From Ardenticatenaceae bacterium (GTDB lineage Bacteria > Chloroflexota > Anaerolineae > Promineifilales > Promineifilaceae), in NCBI GenBank assembly GCA_020634245.1, contig JACKCC010000024.1, positions 52,192-116,191 of the forward strand: a stretch of DNA of 64,000 nt, written 5' to 3'. Below are positions 26,325 through 35,363 of the stretch, in pieces; position 1 is the first letter of the stretch; every line of letters starts with the position of its first letter. Both the position numbers and the translations under genes were made by a program. The notes beneath the pieces are model-generated. The model made no database searches, was not told the DNA's origin, and saw only the letters and a program-made list of their open reading frames with translations.

Positions 26325-27200
26325 CTACGGCCGTACCTTTTCGTCCACAATCTCCCCGTCAGCAATCGTAATTGTGCGCGTGACGCGGCTGGCCAGTTCG
26401 TTGTCGTGCGTCACCATCAGGATGGTTTTACCGTCGGCAATGAGGTTTTCAAACAGACGGAAGACGGAATCGGCCGTTTTCGAGTCCAGGTTGCCGGTTG
26501 GTTCATCGGCAGCCAGGAGGGGCGGGTCGTTGGCCAGGGCGCGGGCGATGGCCACCCGCTGCTGCTGCCCGCCGGACACTTCCGAGGGTAGTTTGAAAGC
26601 ATGTTCGGCCATCTCCACCTGCTCTAAAATGTGCATCGCCCGGTCTTGCCGTTCGCGCAGCGGGTAGGTGTTATTAAAATCCATCGGCAGCATTACGTTT
26701 TCGATGCAGGAAAGCATGGGCAGCAGTTGGAAGAACTGGAAAATAACGCCCATGTTACGGCCGCGCCATTCGGCCATCGGCCCTTCTTTGAGGTGGTGGA
26801 TGGCCTGGTCGCCCACGAAAATATGGCCGGAAGTAGGCCGGTCGATGCCGGTGATCATGTTGATGAGCGTGGATTTGCCGCTGCCTGATTTGCCAACGAC
26901 GCCGACAAATTCCCCTTTGCCAATTTGCAAATCAATTCCTTTCAAAGCAACAAAATCGCCCACAGGTGTGTGGTAGGCCTTTACAACATTTTGCAGATCG
27001 ATGAGATGTTTGACCGATCCGTTACCATTCACGCCATTGCCGTTGACCGGGTAAGCCAGGCCGTTACCATTTACATAACCATTTCCGTTCACACGGCCGT
27101 TACCATTTGCATAGCCATTTGCATGATTATTCACATGCCCGTTGCCATTTGTGTAACCGTTCCCATTTACTTGATCTCGTTTGAATAATTGCTTAAACAT
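26325..27200 (-). CDS. MacB/LolD-type ABC ATPase with Asn/Gly-rich N-terminal tail
   Basis: A 291-residue protein. Residues ~12-62 are almost only Asn and Gly with scattered Tyr, His, Val (repeats of NGNG-Y/H-V/A). The standard ATPase then begins at LIDLQNVVKAYHTPVGDFVALKGIDL. Walker A is GVVGKSGSGKSTLIN, the signature is EVSGGQQQRVAIARALAND, Walker B is LLAADEPTGNLDS, and the switch is MVTHDNELA. It is the ATPase partner of the permease at 27252-29666, 50 bp upstream on the same strand. The tail is not a family feature. AAGAGG lies upstream of the ATG. Confidence 0.92.
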   Translation of the reverse strand: MFKQLFKRDQVNGNGYTNGNGHVNNHANGYANGNGRVNGNGYVNGNGLAYPVNGNGVNGNGSVKHLIDLQNVVKAYHTPVGDFVALKGIDLQIGKGEFVGVVGKSGSGKSTLINMITGIDRPTSGHIFVGDQAIHHLKEGPMAEWRGRNMGVIFQFFQLLPMLSCIENVMLPMDFNNTYPLRERQDRAMHILEQVEMAEHAFKLPSEVSGGQQQRVAIARALANDPPLLAADEPTGNLDSKTADSVFRLFENLIADGKTILMVTHDNELASRVTRTITIADGEIVDEKVRP

Positions 27201-27251
27201 AAAACACCTCTTGCGAGGTGACAGTCACTTTGGAAGTGACTGTCACCTAAT

Positions 27252-29666
27252 TTATTCATACGCCAAAACTTCCCGAATCGTCAATCGGGAGGCGCTGCGG
27301 GCCGGGCCAAGACTGGCCGCCGCCGCCAGGAAAATGATGATCACCAGCCACATCATCGTGCCGCCAATAGCAAATGAGTAGTTGAGTGGGAAACCAAGCA
27401 GCGCAATACCCACTTCCCGGCTCATGAGTTGGCTGGTAGGCAGCGCCAACAGGCTGCCAACACCCCAACTTAACAGACCGATGACAATGCCTTCTGCCAG
27501 GACGATTTGCTGCACGGCCCCATCGGACGCGCCAATTGCCCGCAAAACGCCAATCTCGCGGATGCGTTCCAGGATGTTAATACTCATCGTCGTCGTCAAT
27601 CCCAGCCCGCCAACCACAGCCAGCAAAATCGCCATCAACACCAAAAAGCCGATGATGATGGTGAAGCGGAACTCGTTGCTGCTGCGAATGGCCTCGGTCG
27701 TACCGGTATCGCTGACGCTGATGCCGGAATTTTCCAGATGATCGCTGAGGGCTACGGCCGTTGCCTGCTGCGCCGCTGCATCATGATGTTCGGTCACTAT
27801 TTTCAGCGTTGTTACCTGGCCGGCCAGGCGAGCCGCCCGCTCGTAATAATCGTAATTCACGTACACAACCGCCCCGCTGGCCGCACCGGGAACGATACCT
27901 ACGACCGTCCAATTGAGTTCACGGCCGTTCACATCCAGCACAATCGTATCCCCAACCTGCACATCCGGTTCATCCTGGATGAAATCGGTGTTGACAACAA
28001 TTGAATCAGTGTCGTCGGGCAGAAGCCAACGGCCGTTTTCCGGCAGCGGATCCATGAAACGAGTATCGGATGGTGCGGCAACGAGAGAAAAGGGTTCGCT
28101 GGTCGTATCGTCGGCGTACACGCGGCTGACACGGCTGTTCAGCCAGCCTTCCACCGCCACCACACCGGGAACCTGTTCGGCCATGGGCTGCACCTGCGCT
28201 GCGCGGTACGGCCGTTCCAGTGTCACACTCACGTCGTATTGATGAAAACGGAGGAAATTGTCAATGGTGGTCTGCACCGAATTGCGTACGCTGAGGACGG
28301 AAATGAACAGGGCCGTACCCATGATCAGCGTGGCCAGGGTCAGCGCCAGCCGTCCCTTTTTACGGATGGTATTACGTACGGCGATGATGAGCGGCCGTTG
28401 CACCGGCAAAAATTTCTGCGTCCAGGCAAATAATTTGTCGGTCAGCCGCTGGCTGCTGCTGCCGGAACTGATACCCAGGTTGTTAAGGGCCTTGTGCGTG
28501 GTAATTTGCACGCCGTTGATCACCGGCCATAACGCCGCCAACAGTGGCACCATCAACCCAACAGCAATCTGCATCACCACGATGGAAGCCGGAACACTGT
28601 AATCGGCAATGCGCACATTCAGCAAACCGGCGGCGTAATCAACCACCCGCTGTCCGGCCACGATGCTCACCGGCACGCCCAAAAGCAGCGCCAATAAGCT
28701 GTAAATTAACACGTTGACAAAATACATCCCCATCACCTGGGGACGGCGACCGCCCACCAATTTCATGACACCGATTTGTTTGACCTGCTGGGCAATGAGG
28801 GCGGTGATGGTGTTGATGACCAGGAAACTGGACAGCCCTAAAATGATGAAACCAAATAAAGTGAAGAGCATGACCAGCGTTTTGATGATGTCCTGCGCCC
28901 AATGTTCGCCCGGCTGTGGTGTGCGCGTGGAGAAAACCTGAATACCGCTTTTCTCCAACTGGTCTTGAATGGCATCACTGACGGCGTGAATGTGGGTCTC
29001 ATCCGTTTGATTTTCGGCCACCCGGTAGCGTAGTTCCGTGTAATAATGACCCATTCCCAGGTTATCGGCCGTATCCAGGGTAATAAACCCAAAAGCGGAT
29101 TCGAAGATTTCGGCACTGGGCACGTTGGCATCGTGTACCAGCCCGGCAATGGTCAAGGTCTTTTCGCTTCCATCAGGTAATTCGATGGTCAAAGTATCGC
29201 CAATTTCCGCGTTGATGTAATCCAGGGATAATCGCTCAATCAGGACTTCGTCGCGCCCGGCCGGCCAATTACCGGCCACCGAATACACTTTATCGACCTG
29301 CATGGCGCTGAAATCGGGCACGGCCGTTAACGTCAACTCTCGCTTATCGCCCGACCCATCAATCACCTTGACCGAAATCGTGCGCCGCCCCTCGGCCGCG
29401 GCCACCTCAGGCATTCGAGCGATACGTCCCACCATCTCATCGTCGATAGGCGATGTATACAAAGTTGCCGAAGCCTTGTTCGAAGCATCGTAGCCGCGCC
29501 CCAACTCGCGCAGCAAAATACTCTGGGCACTGGCCACAAAACCCACGGCAAACACGCCAACGGTAATGGCCAACACAACCAGGATCGTCCGGGCCTTGTT
29601 GCCCAATAAATCAAGGATAACTTTACGCCAGCGCGTAGGAATTTTGAATATTTTTGTTTGTACCAT
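27252..29666 (-). CDS. ABC transporter permease, FtsX/MacB type
   Basis: An 804-residue permease with two MacB-PCD and two FtsX modules. The N-terminal helix is ARTILVVLAITVGVFAVGFVASAQ, the first FtsX loop is QVKQIGVMKLVGGRRPQVMGM (~residue 300), the second N-terminal helix is RLALTLATLIMGTALFISVL (~430), and the C-terminal FtsX loop is RIREIGVLRAIGASDGAVQQIV. Same architecture as the truncated gene at 1-1895. It works with the downstream ATPase. The large external domains suggest a lipoprotein or peptide client. Confidence 0.93.
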   Translation of the reverse strand: MVQTKIFKIPTRWRKVILDLLGNKARTILVVLAITVGVFAVGFVASAQSILLRELGRGYDASNKASATLYTSPIDDEMVGRIARMPEVAAAEGRRTISVKVIDGSGDKRELTLTAVPDFSAMQVDKVYSVAGNWPAGRDEVLIERLSLDYINAEIGDTLTIELPDGSEKTLTIAGLVHDANVPSAEIFESAFGFITLDTADNLGMGHYYTELRYRVAENQTDETHIHAVSDAIQDQLEKSGIQVFSTRTPQPGEHWAQDIIKTLVMLFTLFGFIILGLSSFLVINTITALIAQQVKQIGVMKLVGGRRPQVMGMYFVNVLIYSLLALLLGVPVSIVAGQRVVDYAAGLLNVRIADYSVPASIVVMQIAVGLMVPLLAALWPVINGVQITTHKALNNLGISSGSSSQRLTDKLFAWTQKFLPVQRPLIIAVRNTIRKKGRLALTLATLIMGTALFISVLSVRNSVQTTIDNFLRFHQYDVSVTLERPYRAAQVQPMAEQVPGVVAVEGWLNSRVSRVYADDTTSEPFSLVAAPSDTRFMDPLPENGRWLLPDDTDSIVVNTDFIQDEPDVQVGDTIVLDVNGRELNWTVVGIVPGAASGAVVYVNYDYYERAARLAGQVTTLKIVTEHHDAAAQQATAVALSDHLENSGISVSDTGTTEAIRSSNEFRFTIIIGFLVLMAILLAVVGGLGLTTTMSINILERIREIGVLRAIGASDGAVQQIVLAEGIVIGLLSWGVGSLLALPTSQLMSREVGIALLGFPLNYSFAIGGTMMWLVIIIFLAAAASLGPARSASRLTIREVLAYE

Positions 29667-30056
29667 TTGAATAATTGCTCAAAACCGCTTGCCCATCACC
29701 GTGCCAAAGCCGGTCCACCATTACACAGGTCTAAACTTCGGGCAGACAGCTCCTATGAATGAGTCTAATCAATTGTGATAATTTGAACATGTGCCATCGG
29801 TGCTATTTTTGACACCACCAACCTGGACATTGGTCACATGACCAATGGCTAAACCGGGATGATTGTACGCGGAGATTCAAGGACTAAAGGATTTTCTAAG
29901 GGGATTCTTTCTTAAACTGAAGTTTGGGCCTCAAGTGCCAGACACAGGGCGGCAAGTTTCACTCATGCCAGCCCTGTCAGTCCTGTTACTGACACTTCCA
30001 TCAAAGAGATATTGCGTTGCTATTCCGGCTTGTGTTATGCTCTCGGTAGTAAACGG
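29667..30056. promoter_or_regulatory. Divergent intergenic region with a 20-bp palindrome
   Basis: 390 bp lie between the permease (minus) and the membrane-protein/two-component operon (plus). The one striking site is CATTGGTCACATGACCAATG at 29828-29847, perfectly symmetric and typical of a dimeric regulator's operator. CAGGGCGGCAA...TGCCAGCCCTG at about 29946-29980 can form a hairpin. No gene was seen. Confidence 0.5.
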
Positions 30057-30650
30057 ATGAATGAAACATCAAGAATGATTGCCATGAAGTTGCCGCGCTT
30101 CATACCTAAACGAATTTTTCAAACAATTGCCCTGCTGTTGTTAGCGCTGGTGCTGTTTTTGACGATTCAGTGGATTATGAACGATGCTGGTCTGTACGAG
30201 ATTTTCCGCCAAGAGACAAGGTCAAAATCGCTGGCAATGGCGCTGACATTTTTAACACTGTTTGTAGTCTGGTTTATCGTCATCGTGCCGTTGCGGATGA
30301 TGTCGCATATGCCCACGATGAAAGAGGAATTGGGAGCAGACTTGAGTGATGGCTTACCGGCAGTTGGCGCAGGTATCAAGCGCGTGTATGCTGAACAAGA
30401 AGCCAAAAATGAGGCGCTTTTCACGGCAGCGGTATACACACCGGAAATGACCCGACAGGCGCGAAAATTAGGGTGGGGATTTTTACTTGCTGGCATTTTG
30501 CTGACAATGGCCGGATTATGGATGATTGTGTTGATATTAGAAATGAAAACCGTGTTCGTGGTTCAAATTTTGCTGCTGCTGGCCGGGCCGGTTTTAACAA
30601 TAGCGGGCTTGATTCAACTCATCACCGGCCGTTCGGTTTTTCGTAAATGA
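30057..30650 (+). CDS. Membrane protein of unknown function
   Basis: About 197 residues from MNETSRMIAMK; upstream codons to 30012 are open and the precise start is uncertain. Four helices: two near the N terminus (IFQTIALLLLALVLFLTIQWI, MALTFLTLFVVWFIVIVPLRMM) and two near the C terminus (GWGFLLAGILLTMAGLWMIVLIL, VVQILLLLAGPVLTIAGLIQLI). Its stop overlaps the start of the histidine kinase (ATGA), so it may be the sensor's partner. No known family was recognised. Confidence 0.65.
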   Translation: MNETSRMIAMKLPRFIPKRIFQTIALLLLALVLFLTIQWIMNDAGLYEIFRQETRSKSLAMALTFLTLFVVWFIVIVPLRMMSHMPTMKEELGADLSDGLPAVGAGIKRVYAEQEAKNEALFTAAVYTPEMTRQARKLGWGFLLAGILLTMAGLWMIVLILEMKTVFVVQILLLLAGPVLTIAGLIQLITGRSVFRK

Positions 30651-31909
30651 AACAGGATGCAAATTTGGCAAAGATGAAGCCACAACCAGACACACCACCG
30701 CGTTATTTCCGATCGACATTTACGTTGATGTATTTGGGCATTATCACGGCCGTTATCTACTTCAACCTGGTCAATCGCTGCAGCAACCGGTTTCTGCTGG
30801 GCAATACCACAGCTCTCATCGTCATTCTTGTTCTGCTGCTGGGTGTGGAACAGTTTGAACACGGCCGTTACGGCCTGCATCCGCCGCGCAACGTAGTCCT
30901 GACATTAACTTTGGGACGGATGGCTTTGATTGAAGCAGTCGCCTTGCTTGACTGCTCTGGTTTCTCTGTCTTCCTCTATCCGATTATACCTTTTGCTGCT
31001 TACTTTTCGTTGGGTTCCCGCTGGAGCAAGTATTTGGCCGGATTCTACTTCACCCTCTTTATTGGCAAAGCATGGCTGGCGGATCCCCTCTGGTATGCTA
31101 ACACCAATACGATGTCCAACCTGCTCATTTTGACGCTGCTGTTCATCTTCATGCAGGTAATGGCGCGGGCCATTTACCGCGATGAAGCCAACAGCCGGGA
31201 ATTGGAACGGCTGCTGACTGACCTGGAAGCGACCAATCGGCGGCTGCAAGCATATGCCGCCCAGGTCGCCGAACTGGCAGCTACGGAGGAACGCAATCGG
31301 CTGGCACGGGATATTCACGACAGTTTAGGACATTATTTAACGGCCGTTAACATCCAATTAGAAAAAGCCCTGGCCTTCCGCAGCCGCAGCCCGGAAGAAG
31401 CAGAGCAGGCCATCCGCGACGCCAAACAAGCCGCCAGCGAAGCCCTCCAGGATGTGCGCCGCTCGGTGGGCGCGCTGCGCAATGAGGCCGACCGGTTTTC
31501 TTTGAAACAATCTTTGCAAGAATTGATTAAGGGGATGGGAAATGGCCGTATTCACATCGATCTGCACTTTGAAGGCCACGAAACCGGTTACACCCGACTC
31601 TCTCTGATGGCCCTTTACCGCGCCGCCCAGGAAGGACTGACCAACATCCAAAAACACGCCCAGGCGACACAAGTCGTGGTTGAGGTAAAATTAGGCCGCG
31701 ACCAGGCCAGCCTCTGCCTGCACGATGACGGTCAGGGCTTTGACACAGCCATGATTGAAGAATGGATGGCCGCGCCCAATCAAACTTTTGGCCTGCAAGG
31801 CATCCGCGAACGGCTGGAACTGGTACGCGGCGAAATGAAATTAACCAGCAATGCCGAAGAAGGCACCCGGCTGTTTGTGACGGTGCCTAAACGAATTGAG
31901 AAAAACTAA
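30647..31909 (+). CDS. Histidine kinase, NarL/DesK type
   Basis: A 420-residue kinase. About five N-terminal helices act as the membrane sensor. A coiled coil follows, then HisKA_3 with ATEERNRLARDIHDSLGHYLTAVNIQLEKA, where the His is the phosphorylation site, and a HATPase domain with YRAAQEGLTNIQKHAQATQV (N box) and DDGQGFD (G1), and GLQGIRERLELV. Paired with the response regulator 40 bp downstream. Confidence 0.93.
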   Translation: MKQDANLAKMKPQPDTPPRYFRSTFTLMYLGIITAVIYFNLVNRCSNRFLLGNTTALIVILVLLLGVEQFEHGRYGLHPPRNVVLTLTLGRMALIEAVALLDCSGFSVFLYPIIPFAAYFSLGSRWSKYLAGFYFTLFIGKAWLADPLWYANTNTMSNLLILTLLFIFMQVMARAIYRDEANSRELERLLTDLEATNRRLQAYAAQVAELAATEERNRLARDIHDSLGHYLTAVNIQLEKALAFRSRSPEEAEQAIRDAKQAASEALQDVRRSVGALRNEADRFSLKQSLQELIKGMGNGRIHIDLHFEGHETGYTRLSLMALYRAAQEGLTNIQKHAQATQVVVEVKLGRDQASLCLHDDGQGFDTAMIEEWMAAPNQTFGLQGIRERLELVRGEMKLTSNAEEGTRLFVTVPKRIEKN

Positions 31910-31949
31910 AGATTGATGATTAAAGTTCAATCATCAATCATCAATCATT

Positions 31950-32609
31950 ATGAACAACATCACTGTCCTAATTGTCGATGATCAACGGCTTGTCCGAGAA
32001 GGAATTGCCTCTCTGCTTGACATTCAAGAGGGGATTACGGTGGTAGGCACGGCCGTTGACGGCCAGGAAGCTATTACCAAATCCCAGGAACTGCACCCGG
32101 ACGTCATTCTGATGGACGTACGCATGCCTGTCGTGGATGGCATCACCGCCACCGTCCGCATTCGCCAGCAGCAGCCCGACTGCCAGGTACTCATGCTCAC
32201 CACATTCGATGACGAGGAATACATCGTCAAATCGCTGCAAGCCGGGGCCAGCGGCTACCTGCTCAAGGACATTCCCGCCGGCGATCTAGCCCAGGCGGTA
32301 CGGCTGACGCACTCCGGGATTTACCAGCTTGATCCGTCGGTGGCGGGCAAGTTGGTGGGCGCGTTGGGAAGGGGGAATGGTGGGGGGGAGGAAACGGCCG
32401 TGCCCCCACCCATCGAACACGGCCTGACCGACCGCGAACTGGAAGTCCTGCATCTCATCGCCACCGGCGCCACCAACAAAGAAATCGCCGAAAAACTGGT
32501 CGTCAGCGAAGGCACCGTCAAAAACCACGTCTCCAGCATCCTCAGCACCCTCGGCCTGCGCGACCGCATCCAGGCCGCCCTCTACGCCCATGAACACCAC
32601 CTCATCTAA
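31950..32609 (+). CDS. Response regulator, NarL/LuxR type
   Basis: 219 residues. Receiver domain with acidic DD (LIVDDQRLV), phospho-acceptor Asp in HPDVILMDVRMPVVDG, Thr in MLTTFDDEEY and Lys in GYLLKDIPAG. A low-complexity Gly linker is followed by a LuxR HTH: LTDRELEVLHLIATGATNKEIAEKLVVSEGTVKNHVSSIL. It acts with the upstream kinase. The 29828 palindrome is a possible but unproven target. The 40-bp gap before it is made of ATCATCAA words. Confidence 0.95.
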   Translation: MNNITVLIVDDQRLVREGIASLLDIQEGITVVGTAVDGQEAITKSQELHPDVILMDVRMPVVDGITATVRIRQQQPDCQVLMLTTFDDEEYIVKSLQAGASGYLLKDIPAGDLAQAVRLTHSGIYQLDPSVAGKLVGALGRGNGGGEETAVPPPIEHGLTDRELEVLHLIATGATNKEIAEKLVVSEGTVKNHVSSILSTLGLRDRIQAALYAHEHHLI

Positions 32610-32780
32610 CTACTGTTGTGAATCAATCTACGCTTGATGGGCCTACGATACTAATCTCACTTCCTCCTCGAAATATCTGCAATTCATAAATCTGCTATCC
32701 TTTCAACAATCTATTTAATGCACCAGAAAAAAACCAAATAGAGCTTGCATGCAATTGTCTGTTCACATATTATTTTTCCC

Positions 32781-34052
32781 ATGAATGAGACTACAAACGA
32801 CAAAATCGGAAGCAATCCTTCATTTAAAAAGTTGGAAAAAGAGTTGACTGGTATGGTGGCTTTTTCTAAGGCTGTTTCATTTTTCGAGCGTTTGGGTATC
32901 CGTGATGACAAGATTTCTGAAGCCACGAAACAGATACCTGACATAAAAAGGCAACTTGAGGAAATGATAAATACCCTCGAAAAGTTCAACCATCATTTTT
33001 CAAAACTTGGTTGGGTTGCTTATGAAGGACTGAAATTTGACTTGATGATGCAAGCTGTAACACTAGCCGAAAATGGCAGCATCGGAGAAGCCGAAAATCT
33101 ATTAGTAGAATATTATGATGAAAAGATCATCAAGCAAAAACTAATGATGATGCGTTTTATCCCTGAGTTCAAACCCAGAGAAAGGCTCCTGCTGAAAGCC
33201 TTGGAGGATTTTGTCGCTGAACGTTATCATGCTTGCGTACCTGTAATACTGGCCAACATTGATGGCTTAGTTAGTGATATTGAACAGAAAGGTTTTTTTG
33301 CTCAGGGCACTAATTTAACCGCTTGGGATTCGATTGCTGCACACAGTAGTGGCTTACAGGAATTGGCCCAGCTCTTCGGTAAAATTCGCAGAAAAACCAC
33401 CACCGAAACAATCTCAATCCCCTATAGACACGGTATTCTTCACGGTCACGATTTGGGTTATGACAATAAGACCGTTGCCGTCAAAGCCTGGGCAGCTTTA
33501 TTTGCCCTGAGAGATTGGGTCATCGCCATACGCAAGCCAAAACCTGAACCTGAAACAAGATCCTCTCTCCGCGAGACACTACAACAAATAATAGAAACTC
33601 AAGAAGAAACGAAACGGCTAAGAAATTGGAAGCCCAGAAAATTTACAATTGGTAAAGATGTTCCTGCTAATGGCCAATCGGGAGATTACTTAGAAGGCAC
33701 ACCTGAAAGGGCATTGGCTGAATTCATGGAGTTGTGGGCCAGAAAAAACTATGGCAAAATGAGTCAATTGCTTTCCTCGTTGCATCAGCATGAAACAGTG
33801 AAAAAAACAGCCGGTTGGGTTCGAGAAATATTTGGTGGAATTACACTGGTTAGTTTCCAAATCGTCACGATTGATGATTTCGCTTCAGCTGTAACTATCA
33901 TTGAAACGAATGTTACATATGACGATTTGGCCGGCACTGAACAAAATAAAGTTTTCAAAATCCGACTTATTCATGAAGGCAATAACGGGAAAAGTGTTAC
34001 AAGGGGAAATCCTACAGGTGAATGGAAATTACTAACTGATGTTACGCAGTAG
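32781..34052 (+). CDS. Uncharacterised protein, possible HEPN-type; 3' end altered by an IS
   Basis: About 423 residues from MNETTNDKIGSNP; an alternative ATG is at 32745. AT-rich relative to its neighbours and without any ACGGCCGT, so probably acquired. The N-terminal half is helical with a coiled coil (KQIPDIKRQLEEMINTLEKF). The centre carries IPYRHGILHGHDLGYDNKTVAVKAWAALFALRDW, where R-x4-H (RHGILH) fits the HEPN RNase motif seen in several defence proteins. The C terminus from ~300 looks like a separate alpha/beta domain. The last five codons (TDVTQ) come from an IS. Function unknown. Confidence 0.55.
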   Translation: MNETTNDKIGSNPSFKKLEKELTGMVAFSKAVSFFERLGIRDDKISEATKQIPDIKRQLEEMINTLEKFNHHFSKLGWVAYEGLKFDLMMQAVTLAENGSIGEAENLLVEYYDEKIIKQKLMMMRFIPEFKPRERLLLKALEDFVAERYHACVPVILANIDGLVSDIEQKGFFAQGTNLTAWDSIAAHSSGLQELAQLFGKIRRKTTTETISIPYRHGILHGHDLGYDNKTVAVKAWAALFALRDWVIAIRKPKPEPETRSSLRETLQQIIETQEETKRLRNWKPRKFTIGKDVPANGQSGDYLEGTPERALAEFMELWARKNYGKMSQLLSSLHQHETVKKTAGWVREIFGGITLVSFQIVTIDDFASAVTIIETNVTYDDLAGTEQNKVFKIRLIHEGNNGKSVTRGNPTGEWKLLTDVTQ

Positions 34053-35193
34053 CAGCTTGAACCAGTGAAACCGGCTGAAGCTGCTGCAGTTCATGAAAAG
34101 CCTGTTGCAAGGCGGATAAATACAACTGGTTTTTCAACTGATAATGATTTTTCTTTGTTCGGACCTTTAACAACTCCATTTTGACAAACGACCACAGCGC
34201 CGCCACGAAATGATTCGTTTGCGTTGTTTCGGTACGGGTTGGCGATTGAGTTAGCGCCATATTTTGCTTGAGTGACCGGTGATACTCTTCTACTCTCCAC
34301 CGTCTTTGGTAGATTGTAATGATTTGGTCAGCACTCAGGGTCAAGTCACTGGTTACCAGATAACGCACGCCGGTTGAGCCATCTCCGTTTGTGAAAACCT
34401 GGCGTAATAGCTGTAAGGGGAATGGGACCCCTTCCAGATAGATGATACGGGTCGTGCCTTCTGGTAGGTTCATGTCTTCAATCCGCTGATACTGGCCATT
34501 GGCTTTATCTGCCTCGGACAAAGCCACCTTGCGATTGCCCTTGAGCCCCATGATGAACTCTTTCTCCAGGTCCAACTTCACAAATCGCATGTTTTCGGCC
34601 GAGGCAAACCACACGTCATTGAGCACATACCGGAACGGGATGCGATTAGCTACAGCCGTCTGCAGCATGCGACGATAGTGTTCATTCTTGGTCACGGCAC
34701 TTTTGCGCTTTTCTTTGCCTGTTTTCTTGTCAAGATAGGTCTCTGTCTTGGCCACTAACACGAAGGACACTGGCAAAGCGATTCCTTGGGCTTCATACAA
34801 GGTTGTAATGAAGTTGATACCTTTGACAGTTTTGTCTTTGGCGTGGTCATAGTGCCAACAGATGATCTCATTCTCATCTGTGTATGGCTTTTCCACAATG
34901 GAATCGTCGACAATCATGACACCATCTTCTCGTTCGATTTGCCGTACCTGTGGTTTGACCAGTTTCCACCATGTCTTCGCCGTCAATTTTTCACTGGCGA
35001 GCATGCGAGTGACTTGGTCATGGCTGATTTCACCTTCAAGTAATCTAGCCAGTCCGGTAGCTGTCGTTTGTCCAAATGAGCTTAACAAATAGTCTGAATA
35101 CAGGTCGAGGATATTGTAGTTCATAGGCTGATTCTCCAAGACCTGGATTTTATAATTATGTTAACCTTCGCGCTATCTGCGCGTAACATGAGT
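34035..35193 (-). mobile_element. IS701/IS4-like insertion sequence
   Basis: The ends are 13-bp inverted repeats with one mismatch: ACTGATGTTACGC at 34035 and, inward from 35193, ACTCATGTTACGC. They are flanked by TACTA duplicates (34030-34034, 35194-35198). 1159 bp, one transposase. Removing it and one TACTA restores an upstream gene end reading LLISPFIGGF-stop. Confidence 0.85.
34042..35124 (-). CDS. Transposase, IS701/IS4-like DDE
   Basis: 360 residues from MNYNILDLYSDYL, with GGAG 9 bases upstream; five extra codons to 35139 are possible. Catalytic candidates are Asp in VMIVDDSIVEKPYTD, Asp in RYVLNDVWFASAENM and Glu in YQRRWRVEEYHRSLKQNMAL. Y-x2-RW-x-VEE-x-H-x2-LK is typical of the IS4/IS701 group. 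Intact. Confidence 0.88.
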   Translation of the reverse strand: MNYNILDLYSDYLLSSFGQTTATGLARLLEGEISHDQVTRMLASEKLTAKTWWKLVKPQVRQIEREDGVMIVDDSIVEKPYTDENEIICWHYDHAKDKTVKGINFITTLYEAQGIALPVSFVLVAKTETYLDKKTGKEKRKSAVTKNEHYRRMLQTAVANRIPFRYVLNDVWFASAENMRFVKLDLEKEFIMGLKGNRKVALSEADKANGQYQRIEDMNLPEGTTRIIYLEGVPFPLQLLRQVFTNGDGSTGVRYLVTSDLTLSADQIITIYQRRWRVEEYHRSLKQNMALTQSPTRTETTQTNHFVAALWSFVKMELLKVRTKKNHYQLKNQLYLSALQQAFHELQQLQPVSLVQAATA

Positions 35194-35198
35194 TACTA

Positions 35199-35363
35199 AT
35201 ATCTCCATTCATTGGTGGTTTCTGAAATGGCGGCCCCCATAAATTGTAGCTAATCTCCCCAATGCTTACCCCTATGAGCGGAACAGCACACTGAAACAAT
35301 AGGGCTGTTTATTTGCTTCGATTGATTCTAATTTCAACAATCGAAATACATCTCCCAGCTTAT
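35199..35363. other. Short intergenic stretch
   Basis: The first ~32 bases are the former 3' end of the gene at 32781 (coding ISPFIGGF-stop after IS removal). The rest contains only a weak CGATTG/CAATCG hairpin near 35319 that could terminate either of the converging transcripts. Confidence 0.4.
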
